Origin: an uncultured Oscillospiraceae bacterium
GTDB lineage: Bacteria > Bacillota > Clostridia > Oscillospirales > Oscillospiraceae
Assembly: GCA_910584805.1 (NCBI GenBank)
Contig: CAJUCB010000017.1
Span: 1 to 26,368, forward strand
DNA length: 26,368 nt
Direction of reading: 5' to 3'
Shown: piece by piece, positions 1 through 6,334 of the stretch
Position numbering within the stretch: the first letter of the stretch is position 1
Layout of the letters: every line of letters begins with the position of its first letter
Notes under the pieces: generated by a model
The model's database searches: none
What the model was told of the DNA's origin: nothing
What the model saw: only the letters and a program-made list of their open reading frames with translations
Program-made: the position numbers and the translations under genes

Positions 1-609
1 TGCGACCGCAATGACTGCGCCTGCATCATCATCGCCCATACCGCCAAGAATGCCGGGGACAAGTCCCCTGTCAACCGGGCGCTGGGCAGCGTGGACATCC
101 CCGCCGCTATGCGGAGCGTCCTGCAAATCATTGAAAACCCGGACAACGAGTATGAGCGCATTGCCGTCCATGTGAAGTGCTCCAACGCCCCCAAAGGCAA
201 GAGTATCGCCTACACCATCGGCGACCGGGGCGGGGTGCAGTGGATTGGATTCAGCCCCATGACGGCGGATGATCTGACCGCTGTGGTCAAGCGGAGGGAA
301 AAGGGCATCCCCTATGAAAACGAGCCGCTTGTAAAAGTGTTCAACCAGCTTATCACCGACAGGCCCGGCGGTGGGTTTTGGAGCTACGCCGACCTCAAGA
401 GCGAGGGCGCTAAGATTTTGGGATTCCCGCCGTATGCTGACCTCAATGACCTACGGCAACGCCTTGATGGTGGTCTTGCCCGTGAATTGCAAACGAGGGA
501 CGGGCTGATCGTGACCCATAGCGCAAAAGGCACAAACAACGTCCGAGGCATCAGAATGGAGCAGTACCAGCACCCCCACGGGTATCAGACAAAAATACCA
601 GCGGGGTAA
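1..609 (+). CDS. RepA-like AAA ATPase (replicative helicase type), 5' end outside window
   Basis: The frame is open from base 1 and ends at TAA 607-609, so only the last 202 residues are visible. The visible start resembles the C-terminal part of RecA-fold RepA/AAA_25 ATPases of plasmids and integrative elements. There is a hydrophobic strand followed by HT (ACIIIAHTAKN), then a GS-D-I-P-A-A-x-R-S motif, then a K-x-S-N-A-P-K-G segment and a W-I-G-F strand. Walker A and B lie upstream and cannot be checked. The last ~90 residues look like a winged-helix tail. In this family the protein forms a hexamer that unwinds or loads at an element's own origin. The repeat cluster just downstream fits that role. 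A GTG at 91 is in frame, but the conserved residues upstream of it argue that it is internal. Confidence 0.75.
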   Translation, partial: CDRNDCACIIIAHTAKNAGDKSPVNRALGSVDIPAAMRSVLQIIENPDNEYERIAVHVKCSNAPKGKSIAYTIGDRGGVQWIGFSPMTADDLTAVVKRREKGIPYENEPLVKVFNQLITDRPGGGFWSYADLKSEGAKILGFPPYADLNDLRQRLDGGLARELQTRDGLIVTHSAKGTNNVRGIRMEQYQHPHGYQTKIPAG

Positions 610-647
610 CGTCTCTATTACAAAGAATAGATGTTTTTTCTTAATAG

Positions 648-742
648 AAGTTAAGGAAGTTAATACAAGTTAATAGAGTTACCAGCCTAGCAATTAACTT
701 TCTTAACAAAGTGTACATCTATTTCGCAATAGGAAAAGTTAA
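648..742. repeat. AAGTTAA repeat cluster (iteron-like)
   Basis: The heptamer AAGTTAA occurs exactly at 648-654, 657-663, 667-673 and 736-742, and inverted (TTAACTT) at 694-700. A degenerate inverted copy (TCTTAAC) is at 701-707. The first three copies are spaced 9 and 10 bases apart, close to one helical turn. The stretch is much richer in A/T than its surroundings. It lies between a RepA-like ATPase gene and an operon of small genes, so it could be an origin-type iteron array or an operator array for a small DNA-binding protein. Confidence 0.6.
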
Positions 743-761
743 CCCTGGAAAGGAGAACAAC

Positions 762-935
762 ATGAACAACACAAATCTGGAACTATTGATGGACATCAAG
801 TCCACTATGGAGGACATCAAGAAACTGAGCGAGGATTTGTCCGATCTGCTGGACAGCCCAATCGACACCCTTGAACACCTTGAGGCAATCCGGGACACGC
901 TGGAAGATATCAAGGACTTGGAGGGCCGCGAATGA
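762..935 (+). CDS. Small acidic helical protein, unknown function
   Basis: This is a 57-residue protein rich in E, D, L and I with a heptad-like pattern, so it is probably a short coiled coil. I chose ATG 762 because it has a strong ribosome binding site (GGAAAGGAG, 748-756). A GTG at 711 in the same frame would run through the repeat region and lacks such a site. The stop overlaps the start of the next gene as ATGA (932-935), so the two are probably translationally coupled. I do not recognise the family. Small acidic proteins of this kind are common in phage and integrative-element operons, but no function can be assigned. Confidence 0.65.
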   Translation: MNNTNLELLMDIKSTMEDIKKLSEDLSDLLDSPIDTLEHLEAIRDTLEDIKDLEGRE

Positions 936-1117
936 GCTACTACCGCACCTGCCCCCGCTGCGGGGCGCACCTGGACCCCGGCGAAGTCTGCGACTGCCGG
1001 GACAACGAAGAAGCCCCCGCCAGTGCTGCAAACGCTGGCGAGGGCAAGGTGGAAAAGGGTTTGACCGACCAAATTTCCACCTCCACTATAACCGAAAATG
1101 GAGGGAATGTCAAATGA
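932..1117 (+). CDS. Small zinc-ribbon-like protein of mobile element
   Basis: This is a 61-residue protein. The N-terminus carries a cysteine array, C8-x2-C11-x8-C20-x-C22, after an aromatic start (MSYYRT), which suggests a small zinc knuckle. The remaining ~35 residues are polar and low in predicted structure. It overlaps the upstream gene by ATGA at 932-935 and the downstream Lar-like gene by ATGA at 1114-1117, so three genes form one coupled unit. Similar short proteins are common accessory genes of Clostridial phages and integrative elements, but their role is not known to me. Confidence 0.65.
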   Translation: MSYYRTCPRCGAHLDPGEVCDCRDNEEAPASAANAGEGKVEKGLTDQISTSTITENGGNVK

Positions 1118-1470
1118 ACGCCAACGCAATCGTAGAGAAACTGAAAACAAGCCATGTTTGGATGTCCACCGACGAGGACACGCCGGAATTAGAGCCTTGT
1201 ATGTTCTGCGGTGGGGGGGCTATGATCGTTGCGGCCTATCCTGTGTATGGGTTGTCCGGCGCATGGGCGCGGTGCTGCTCCTGCGGTTCCTGTGGTCCTC
1301 GCGCGAGTATCAACGCGATTATTCAAACGTCTACCGTATTTTGTACCCCCCTGCTGGGAGAAAGCCTAGAACGGGGGATCGCAGCGGCGTCAGATGCGTG
1401 GAATCGCCGGACGGTAGATCGTGTGCGCATGGGAAGCCTTCGTCTGAATGCGGTACCAACGGAAATGTAA
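1114..1470 (+). CDS. Lar-like restriction alleviation protein
   Basis: This is a 118-residue protein with the Lar-family layout. CPFCG-like C29-x2-C32-G-G comes first, then a W-A-R-C-C-S-C-G knuckle (C54/C55 and C57), then G-P and a C-terminal A-W-N-R-R motif at 95-99. Lar of the Rac prophage modulates type I restriction to protect incoming DNA. That role here is by family analogy only. The start ATG 1114 overlaps the preceding stop and follows GGAGGG at 1100-1105. The longer reading from 871 would run antiparallel to the family layout through two upstream genes, so I rejected it. A C-terminal extension of about 20 residues follows the AWNRR motif. Confidence 0.75.
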   Translation: MNANAIVEKLKTSHVWMSTDEDTPELEPCMFCGGGAMIVAAYPVYGLSGAWARCCSCGSCGPRASINAIIQTSTVFCTPLLGESLERGIAAASDAWNRRTVDRVRMGSLRLNAVPTEM

Positions 1471-1487
1471 ATAAGGAGAGAAAGCTT

Positions 1488-1682
1488 ATGGATAAGAGCC
1501 ACGAGAAGGCCCAGGAGACCCGCAGGCGCAACGAAGCGGCCAGAGCGGCAAAGTGGCGGGAGGAAACCGAGGCGAAGCGTGCGGCACGCCAGGCGTTGCA
1601 GAGGGTCCTTGAAGATGCTTCTGCTACCCCGGAACAAATCTTGGAGGCGGCAAAGCTGCTGGCGGAGTTAAGTGGGCCATGA
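1488..1682 (+). CDS. Small basic/acidic helical protein, unknown function
   Basis: This is a 64-residue protein, almost entirely charged residues and alanine, predicted to be one long helix. A conserved-looking tail follows (TPEQILEAAKLLAEL). ATG 1488 has a strong ribosome binding site (AAGGAGAG, 1473-1480). Its stop overlaps the start of the next gene as ATGA (1679-1682). The composition suggests a DNA- or RNA-contacting or scaffold-like helix, but I do not recognise it as a named family. It sits among phage-type genes and is probably co-transcribed with 762-1470. Confidence 0.6.
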   Translation: MDKSHEKAQETRRRNEAARAAKWREETEAKRAARQALQRVLEDASATPEQILEAAKLLAELSGP

Positions 1683-1870
1683 AAATCACCCTTGCCTACT
1701 TACCGGCGGAGGACGAGGAGGCGGCTGCTGTCCTGACGGCCCTCCTCCGCCTCCATCCCCGCGCAAAGCTGAGGAAAAGTGACCGCCACGCCCCGTTTTT
1801 GCATCTCTACTTGACCATTGGGAAAGCGGCTAAAATGGGCCGAAAAAGTGAAGATTCCCATTGTATTTAG
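1679..1870 (+). CDS. Small hypothetical protein of mobile element
   Basis: This is a 63-residue protein with a predicted strand-helix-strand fold. A strand at the N-terminus (KITLAYLP) is followed by an acidic helix (EDEEAAAVLTALLRL), a K-x-S-D-R-H turn and a second strand (FLHLYLTI). The start overlaps the preceding stop by ATGA. The last ~15 residues (after LTIG) look unstructured and could come from read-through after loss of an older stop. Function unknown; it is the last gene before a promoter and hairpin, so it probably ends the first operon of the island. Confidence 0.55.
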   Translation: MKITLAYLPAEDEEAAAVLTALLRLHPRAKLRKSDRHAPFLHLYLTIGKAAKMGRKSEDSHCI

Positions 1871-1892
1871 GCATAAAAAATGGGCTATAGGC

Positions 1893-1921
1893 TTGATTGT
1901 ACCGCCGTAACATGGTAAAAT
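1893..1921 (+). promoter_or_regulatory. Candidate promoter for the scaffold-capsid genes
   Basis: TTGATT (1893-1898) and TAAAAT (1916-1921) are separated by 17 bases in a locally AT-rich gap. Transcription would start near 1928 and give a leader of about 125 bases, with the hairpin at 1968-2013, before the scaffold gene. Confidence 0.5.
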
Positions 1922-1967
1922 AAAATCAGAACAAAGCAAGAGTACCGCCAAAAATGGTTAGCCGATA

Positions 1968-2013
1968 GAAAGGCATGGGAAAGCAGCGAGTTTGCTGTTT
2001 TTCCATGCCTTTT
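1968..2013 (+). terminator. 20-bp stem hairpin followed by T-run; leader terminator or attenuator
   Basis: The arms 1968-1987 and 1994-2013 pair over 20 positions (three G-U pairs, the outermost included) around a 6-base loop (GAGTTT). TTTTCTTAT follows. This has the shape of an intrinsic terminator. It ends 40 bases before the scaffold start codon and lies downstream of the candidate promoter at 1893. It could end the upstream small-gene operon, or it could gate the capsid genes by attenuation or antitermination. Confidence 0.7.
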
Positions 2014-2053
2014 CTTATATTCAGCCGACGGGCGTAAAACGGGAGGTATCACC

Positions 2054-2548
2054 ATGAGCGAAACCATCAACACCACCCAGCAGCAGACTACTACTCCCAC
2101 CCCGGAGGGAACAGGGGGCAAGCTGTTCACCCAGGACGAGGTGAACAAGATCGTTTCTGACCGTCTGGCCCGCGAGCGGGAGAAGCTCACCCAGCAGACG
2201 GCCTTTGAGGAACGAGAAAAGGCGCTCCAAGAGCGCGAAAAGGCTTTTGAGGCAAAAGAGGCTAGAGCCGCGAAAGAGGCGGCTGTGCGGGCCTATTATC
2301 AAGAAAAAGGCGTGACTGGCAGGGCCTTGGAGGTTGTCATGAAGGGCAGCGGTCAGGAGATCGACACCCTGGAACTGGCAGACGGCCAAGTGAAGGATTT
2401 CACCGCCATTGACAGCCTGATCGGCGGCGTGTTCGCCGGTCTGGTGTCCAAGACCGTTACTGTGGGCGCTCCTGTGACCCATCCCCCCAGCAGCTACCAG
2501 CCCACGATGACAGACGCGCTAAAAAATGCCTTTCAGCCTAAAATCTGA
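2054..2548 (+). CDS. Phage scaffolding protein (GP20/DUF4355-like)
   Basis: This 164-residue protein has the usual layout of Siphovirus scaffolding proteins in Firmicutes. There is a T/Q/P-rich disordered N-terminus (1-20), then the motif KLFTQDEVNKIVSDRLARER (about 23-42). A long charged coiled coil follows (about 38-83, with a repeated EREKA pattern), then a compact C-terminal part that ends in a basic patch (NAFQPKI). Such proteins chaperone assembly of the major capsid protein into procapsids and then leave or are cleaved. The start ATG 2054 follows GGGAGG (2040-2045). It lies 17 bases upstream of the capsid gene, the normal order. No protease gene is seen nearby. Confidence 0.85.
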   Translation: MSETINTTQQQTTTPTPEGTGGKLFTQDEVNKIVSDRLAREREKLTQQTAFEEREKALQEREKAFEAKEARAAKEAAVRAYYQEKGVTGRALEVVMKGSGQEIDTLELADGQVKDFTAIDSLIGGVFAGLVSKTVTVGAPVTHPPSSYQPTMTDALKNAFQPKI

Positions 2549-2565
2549 TTTTAGGAAGTGATTTT

Positions 2566-3429
2566 ATGGCAATCGACCTGGCAATAAAGTTTTTGCCCTA
2601 TGTCGATGAGCAATTTTCCACGGAGAGCAAGAAAAGCCTCCTGACCAACAACGACTTCAACTGGACAGGCGCACACACGGTGAAGGTCTACAAGGTCAGC
2701 ACCAGCACCATGAACGACTATGACCGCAGCGGGGCAAAGAGTGCCACCCAGTGGAGCCGCTACGGTGCTGTGGCTGACCTAGACGCCACCACCGAGGAAT
2801 TTACCTTGACCCGTGACCGCTCGTTCACCTTCGCTATCGATAAGCTAGACACGGACGAGACTGCCCAGCAGGTCACAGCAGCTACCGCCCTGGCCCGGCA
2901 GAACCGGGAGGTGGTGATTCCCGAAGTGGACGCCTACACCTACAACGTGATGTGTGCCAAGGCAGGCCACAAGCCTGCTGCAAAGGCGCTGACCCCCGAA
3001 ACCATCTATGAAGAGGTCCTGGCGGCTTCCCTGGCACTGGATGATGCGGAAGTCCCGGAGACGGACCGTGTACTGGTGGTAACCCCTGCTGTCTACGCTA
3101 TGATGAAAAAGTCCCCGGACATCATTATGGAGACTGATGTGGGAAGTAATCTGCGGCTCAAGGGTGTGATCGGGGTCCTTGACGGGATGAATGTGCTGAA
3201 AGTCCCCGCTGTCCGCCTGCCCAAGGACTTTGGCTTCTTGGTGGCCCATCCCTGCGCCACCGTGGCCCCGGTGAAGTTGGAGGACTACACCATCCACGAA
3301 AACCCGCCCGGTATCTCCGGCGCGTTGGTGGAGGGCCGTATCTGCTATGATGCTTTTGTCCTGGACAACAAGGCCAAAGCAATCTATTACCAGGCCCAGC
3401 CTGCTGCTCAGGTCAGCGGGGAGGGATGA
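2566..3429 (+). CDS. Phage major capsid protein (HK97-fold type)
   Basis: This 287-residue protein reads as an intact capsid subunit without frameshift. Typical segments include the N-terminal arm (FLPYVDEQFSTESKK) and the N-x-D-F-x-W-T-G-A-x-T-V-K-V-Y strand near residues 30-45. Further on are a DYDRSG loop, the T-R-D-R-S-F-T-F-A-I-D-K-L-D strand (about 85-98) and the late R-L-P-K-D-F-G-F-L-V-A-H-P region. Start ATG 2566 has AGGAAGTG (2553-2560) upstream. Directly downstream of the scaffold gene, as in tailed phages. Its usual neighbours (portal and terminase upstream; head-tail connectors and tail genes downstream) are missing: the next gene is an orphan zinc-ribbon protein and then the chromosome begins. 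Confidence 0.85.
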   Translation: MAIDLAIKFLPYVDEQFSTESKKSLLTNNDFNWTGAHTVKVYKVSTSTMNDYDRSGAKSATQWSRYGAVADLDATTEEFTLTRDRSFTFAIDKLDTDETAQQVTAATALARQNREVVIPEVDAYTYNVMCAKAGHKPAAKALTPETIYEEVLAASLALDDAEVPETDRVLVVTPAVYAMMKKSPDIIMETDVGSNLRLKGVIGVLDGMNVLKVPAVRLPKDFGFLVAHPCATVAPVKLEDYTIHENPPGISGALVEGRICYDAFVLDNKAKAIYYQAQPAAQVSGEG

Positions 3430-3486
3430 TCCAATAGGGGGTGGGTGTATTGCTCACCCCCTGCTTTATATGGAGGGGATTGTGTT

Positions 3487-4137
3487 ATGTCTTGGTGGAA
3501 TCATAACGGCGGGTGGAATAAGAGCCACGGAACAGTGGAGAAAACGCCCAGGATCGACAGCTTTGAAGCCGGGGCGGTAGAGGGCTGCGGGGTGTTGTTT
3601 GCGAAGCGAACAGGGAAAATCCTGATACTTGATTGTGAGCACTACACGGAATATGGGACGCATACAGAGAAGGAGATCGTAGCGCTTTTGGGGGAGGGCT
3701 GGGGGCAATCCCTAGACCTTGCCCGTATCCCGTCAGGCTTTGGCGGGAGCCGCGCCTTTTGGCTGTGTCCGGCCTGTGGCGGGCGGGTGCGTTACCTGTA
3801 CCAAACTGGCCCCATGTTCCTGTGCCGCAAGTGCGCCCAGCTCAATTATAGGAGCCAGCAGGCGACCCGGAGCGATTCCATGTACTACTACCACAAAGGA
3901 ATGGCCCTGGTGGAAAAACGGCTGACCTGTTGGCCGCTGCTGCGCCCGGACAGCTACTTTTTTGGGGAGTGGTTGCCCGACCGGCCACGCTATATGCACC
4001 AGGCTACCTATCAGAGGCATTTGCGGCGCTTTCTTCTCTATCGCAGGCAACATGAGGCCCGGCAACTGGCGTTTTTGCGGAAGCTGATGGGACCGGTGGA
4101 GTGGGCGAAGGTGGTGCAGCTTCAGGAGGGGGATTGA
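3487..4137 (+). CDS. Zinc-ribbon protein at the end of the mobile island, unknown function
   Basis: This is a 216-residue basic protein. A treble-clef or ribbon-type zinc site is visible as C94-x2-C97 and C113-x2-C116 within an LCPACGGR...FLCRKCAQLNYRSQ context. The N-terminal ~85 residues contain W/N/H-rich and aspartate-rich stretches. The C-terminus is an arginine-rich helix (about 170-205) that could bind nucleic acid. I chose ATG 3487 because GGAGGGGAT (3472-3480) precedes it; the in-frame GTG at 3445 lacks such a site. I recognise the zinc ribbon but not the family. It is the last gene before the junction with the chromosomal two-component system and could be co-transcribed with the capsid gene (57-base gap). 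Confidence 0.7.
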   Translation: MSWWNHNGGWNKSHGTVEKTPRIDSFEAGAVEGCGVLFAKRTGKILILDCEHYTEYGTHTEKEIVALLGEGWGQSLDLARIPSGFGGSRAFWLCPACGGRVRYLYQTGPMFLCRKCAQLNYRSQQATRSDSMYYYHKGMALVEKRLTCWPLLRPDSYFFGEWLPDRPRYMHQATYQRHLRRFLLYRRQHEARQLAFLRKLMGPVEWAKVVQLQEGD

Positions 4138-4144
4138 CCGGAGC

Positions 4145-4167
4145 AAAAGTTTTTGGCAAACTTTTTT
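4145..4167 (+). terminator. AT-rich hairpin with T-run after the island
   Basis: AAAAGTTT (4145-4152) pairs with AAACTTTT (4158-4165) around the loop TTGGC, and the T-run continues to 4167. The stem is weak but well placed, just 8 bases after the stop of the zinc-ribbon gene. Confidence 0.5.
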
Positions 4168-4184
4168 CAGCTTTGATTGACGCT

Positions 4185-4213
4185 TACCAGATAGTGAAAA
4201 AGTATATCTGGTA
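4185..4213. repeat. Perfect 9-bp inverted repeat at the island-chromosome junction
   Basis: TACCAGATA (4185-4193) and TATCTGGTA (4205-4213) are exact inverse copies with an 11-base spacer (4194-4204). Nothing coding overlaps. The size and spacing resemble a tyrosine recombinase core site, and the position between the last island gene and the chromosome fits an attachment site. A regulator operator is an alternative. Confidence 0.4.
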
Positions 4214-4240
4214 GGACACAGTGCGTTTCTCCGCAACCAA

Positions 4241-4271
4241 AAACCCTTGAAGCCATTGGTTTCAAGGGTTT
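4241..4271 (-). terminator. Terminator of the response regulator-histidine kinase operon
   Basis: AAACCCTTGAA (4241-4251) pairs with TTCAAGGGTTT (4261-4271) in an 11-bp stem with a 9-base loop. On the minus strand the hairpin runs into TTTTTGG, 10 bases after the kinase stop codon. Confidence 0.8.
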
Positions 4272-4280
4272 CTCTTCTTC

Positions 4281-5486
4281 CTAAACCCGCCCTGGCAGCT
4301 CCACAAAAAAGCGGATGACCCCTGCCTGGCTCTCCGCCCAGATCCGCCCGTGGTGGGCTTGCACCACCTGTTCTGCAATGGACAGCCCCAGGCCAAAGCC
4401 GCCGTCCCGCTGGCGGGCCTTGTCCAGGCGGTAGAAGCGTTTGAAGAGGTTCTTCAGTTCCCCGGCGGGGATATCCTCCCCGGGGTTGGACACAGACAGG
4501 AGACAGCTATGCCGTCCCGTCTGCTGCAAGCTGACGCAGACCTCGCCTGACCCACTGGCGTACTTCTGGGCGTTGTCCAGCAGGATGTCTATGACCTGCT
4601 GAAGCTGTTGGGCACTGCCGTGTATGGTGATCCCCTCTTGGAGCTGCCAGGAGAGCGCCAGCCCCTTTTCAAAGAACACCGGCTCAAAGGGGAGCAGGGC
4701 GTCGGCTACCAGGGCGCTGAAATCCAGGGGCTGGACGGCTTCCTTGCTCTGCCCGCTGTCTGCCTGGGCCAGGGCCAGAAGGCGTTCCACCAGACTGCGC
4801 ATCTGCTGGGCCATGGTGAGGATGCTGCGGGAGGATTGGGCCGCGGCAGGGTAGGCGGGGTTCTGTAACAGCTCCGCGTTGGTCATGATGACGGTGAGGG
4901 GGGTTTTCAGCTCATGGGAGGCATCCGCGACAAACTGCCGCTGCTGCTGCCATGCCCGCTCCACAGGCTTGATGGTCCAGCGTGCCAGCAGCACACTGAT
5001 CCCCAGAAAGCCCAGGAAGCATAGCGCCCCAATGAAAAGGCAGTTCCGGGCCAGGTGGTGGAGGGTGGAGCGTTCACTGCTGATGTCGGCAAATACCAGC
5101 CGATCCCCCATCGGACTAGGTACCCAGCAAAAGCGTAGGGAATGGGGGGCTAGGATTCCCGTCTGGGCATCCTGTTCCAACGCGGACGACACCAGGGACT
5201 GTAACAATGCTTCATCGGAGAGGTCAAAGTAACCGCTCCCTGTGGCCAGTAGTTCCCCCTGGGGGTCCCACTGGACTGTAAAGTAAGGGAGCTTTACCTG
5301 GGACGTGGCATCCCCTGGCCGTCCAGGGCGGGGTGGTGCGGCGGCCACGCTGCGCATCATGTTCAAGCTCTCCGCCTCCAAATTCTCCTGGGTGAAATGG
5401 TACACCAGGCCGAAGATCAAGCAGAGCATCAGCGTGACCAACCCCATAATTACCAGGATGAAACGCAGACGCAGTCGGTTCAGCAA
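4281..5486 (-). CDS. Sensor histidine kinase of the polyphosphate/CotH cassette
   Basis: This 401-residue membrane kinase has a first membrane helix at about 10-30, an extracytoplasmic sensor of ~115 residues and a second helix at about 147-169. The dimerisation box comes next (FVADASHELKTPLT, phospho-acceptor H191). The ATP domain follows with the N-box (LLDNAQKYA, N305) and the G-box (GGFGLGLSIAEQ, 362-373). The linker after the second helix is short and no clear HAMP domain is visible. The aspartate position of the G1 box reads NPGEDIP, which is slightly off consensus. The start is a TTG at 5484-5486 that overlaps the regulator's stop (TTGCTGA), with GGAGG and GAAGGAAGC upstream, so translation is coupled. 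Its partner is the OmpR-type regulator upstream; the signal is unknown. Confidence 0.9.
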   Translation of the reverse strand: MLNRLRLRFILVIMGLVTLMLCLIFGLVYHFTQENLEAESLNMMRSVAAAPPRPGRPGDATSQVKLPYFTVQWDPQGELLATGSGYFDLSDEALLQSLVSSALEQDAQTGILAPHSLRFCWVPSPMGDRLVFADISSERSTLHHLARNCLFIGALCFLGFLGISVLLARWTIKPVERAWQQQRQFVADASHELKTPLTVIMTNAELLQNPAYPAAAQSSRSILTMAQQMRSLVERLLALAQADSGQSKEAVQPLDFSALVADALLPFEPVFFEKGLALSWQLQEGITIHGSAQQLQQVIDILLDNAQKYASGSGEVCVSLQQTGRHSCLLSVSNPGEDIPAGELKNLFKRFYRLDKARQRDGGFGLGLSIAEQVVQAHHGRIWAESQAGVIRFFVELPGRV

Positions 5487-6157
5487 GCTTCCTTCACCTC
5501 CAAATGATAGCCCAGCCGCCGGATGGCAGAGATTTGTAGGTTGGAGCCGATGCGTTGGAGCTTCTTGCGCAGGAAGCCCACGTAGACCTCCACATGGTTT
5601 TCCACCGCGTTGGAGTCATAGCCCCAGACCTTGGCGAGAATCACTTCCTTGGGGAGGATGCTGTCCCCGGCCTGGAGCAGACAGCGCATGACGTCAAATT
5701 CCTTGGCGGAGAGCCGCACCCGCTGTGTCCCGCAGACCAGCATACAGCTCCCCAGCTCCAAGGCGGTGTTGCCCAGCACCAGCTCGTCCACCTGACCGCC
5801 CTGGCGGCGGAGGAGGGCGTTGATACAGGCCAACAGCTCCCGGCTGTCGAAGGGCTTGGTCAGGTAGTAATCTGCCCCGGCGTTCAAGCCCTCCACCCGG
5901 TCCTCCAAGGCCCCCCGGGCGGTGAGCATCAGGATCGGGGTGCCGCAGCGCTGGGCGCGGATGGACCGGGCCAGCTGATAGCCGTCTAGTTTGGGGAGCA
6001 TCACGTCCAGGATCAGCAGGTCGTATACCCCCAGCGTGGCGTAGTCCACCCCGGCCTCCCCGTCGTACACACAGTCCACAGTGAAGCCCTTGGATTCCAG
6101 CAGGGCCTGGATGGAGTCCGCCAACAGTTTTTCGTCCTCAATGAGCAATAGTTTCAT
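5480..6157 (-). CDS. OmpR/PhoB-family response regulator
   Basis: This is a 225-residue regulator. The receiver domain (1-~120) has the acidic pocket E8/D9, phospho-acceptor D51 (LLILDVMLPKLDGY), T79 and K101 (TKPF). The C-terminal winged helix (about 130-222) carries the usual LSAKEFDVMRCLL and VEVYVGFLRKKL helices. It is first in a two-gene operon with the kinase. The gene faces away from the VTC-DUF4956-CotH operon, and its upstream region contains an 11-bp direct repeat that fits an OmpR-type binding site. The likely targets are therefore its own promoter and the divergent operon. This is inferred from layout. Confidence 0.92.
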   Translation of the reverse strand: MKLLLIEDEKLLADSIQALLESKGFTVDCVYDGEAGVDYATLGVYDLLILDVMLPKLDGYQLARSIRAQRCGTPILMLTARGALEDRVEGLNAGADYYLTKPFDSRELLACINALLRRQGGQVDELVLGNTALELGSCMLVCGTQRVRLSAKEFDVMRCLLQAGDSILPKEVILAKVWGYDSNAVENHVEVYVGFLRKKLQRIGSNLQISAIRRLGYHLEVKEAC

Positions 6158-6187
6158 GGTCCTTGCCCCCTTTGCTTTCTTGCTATC

Positions 6188-6221
6188 ATAGTACAGGAGA
6201 AAGCTGAAAGGAAGCTGAAAG
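6188..6221 (-). promoter_or_regulatory. Direct-repeat box and -10 element for the response regulator promoter
   Basis: On the minus strand CTTTCAGCTT occurs at 6221-6212 and again at 6210-6201, an exact 11-bp period. A TACTAT -10 element follows at 6193-6188. The gap between box and -10 is about the size known for Pho-box promoters, where the repeat replaces the -35 element. It may also serve the divergent operon. Confidence 0.6.
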
Positions 6222-6334
6222 TTTCCATGTTTACAGTGCGTTCACAGATTCCCCGGGTTTTTTTCAGCATGGCTTCAGGGAAGGGAGGTATCCTTGCTCT
6301 GGAAACCAGCCCCAAGGGGAGAGGAGGTGAAACT

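Noticed and set aside
719..1150. Minus-strand frame across the small island genes
   Set aside because: The plus strand shows three ATGA-coupled genes with ribosome binding sites and cysteine motifs.
5305..5691. Plus-strand frame across the kinase-regulator overlap
   Set aside because: Shadow frame with Pro/Arg-rich sequence; both minus-strand genes are well supported.
6227..6334. N-terminal extension of the VTC protein from ATG 6227
   Set aside because: Contains no family residues and a strong ribosome binding site sits just before TTG 6335; the region is better read as regulatory DNA.
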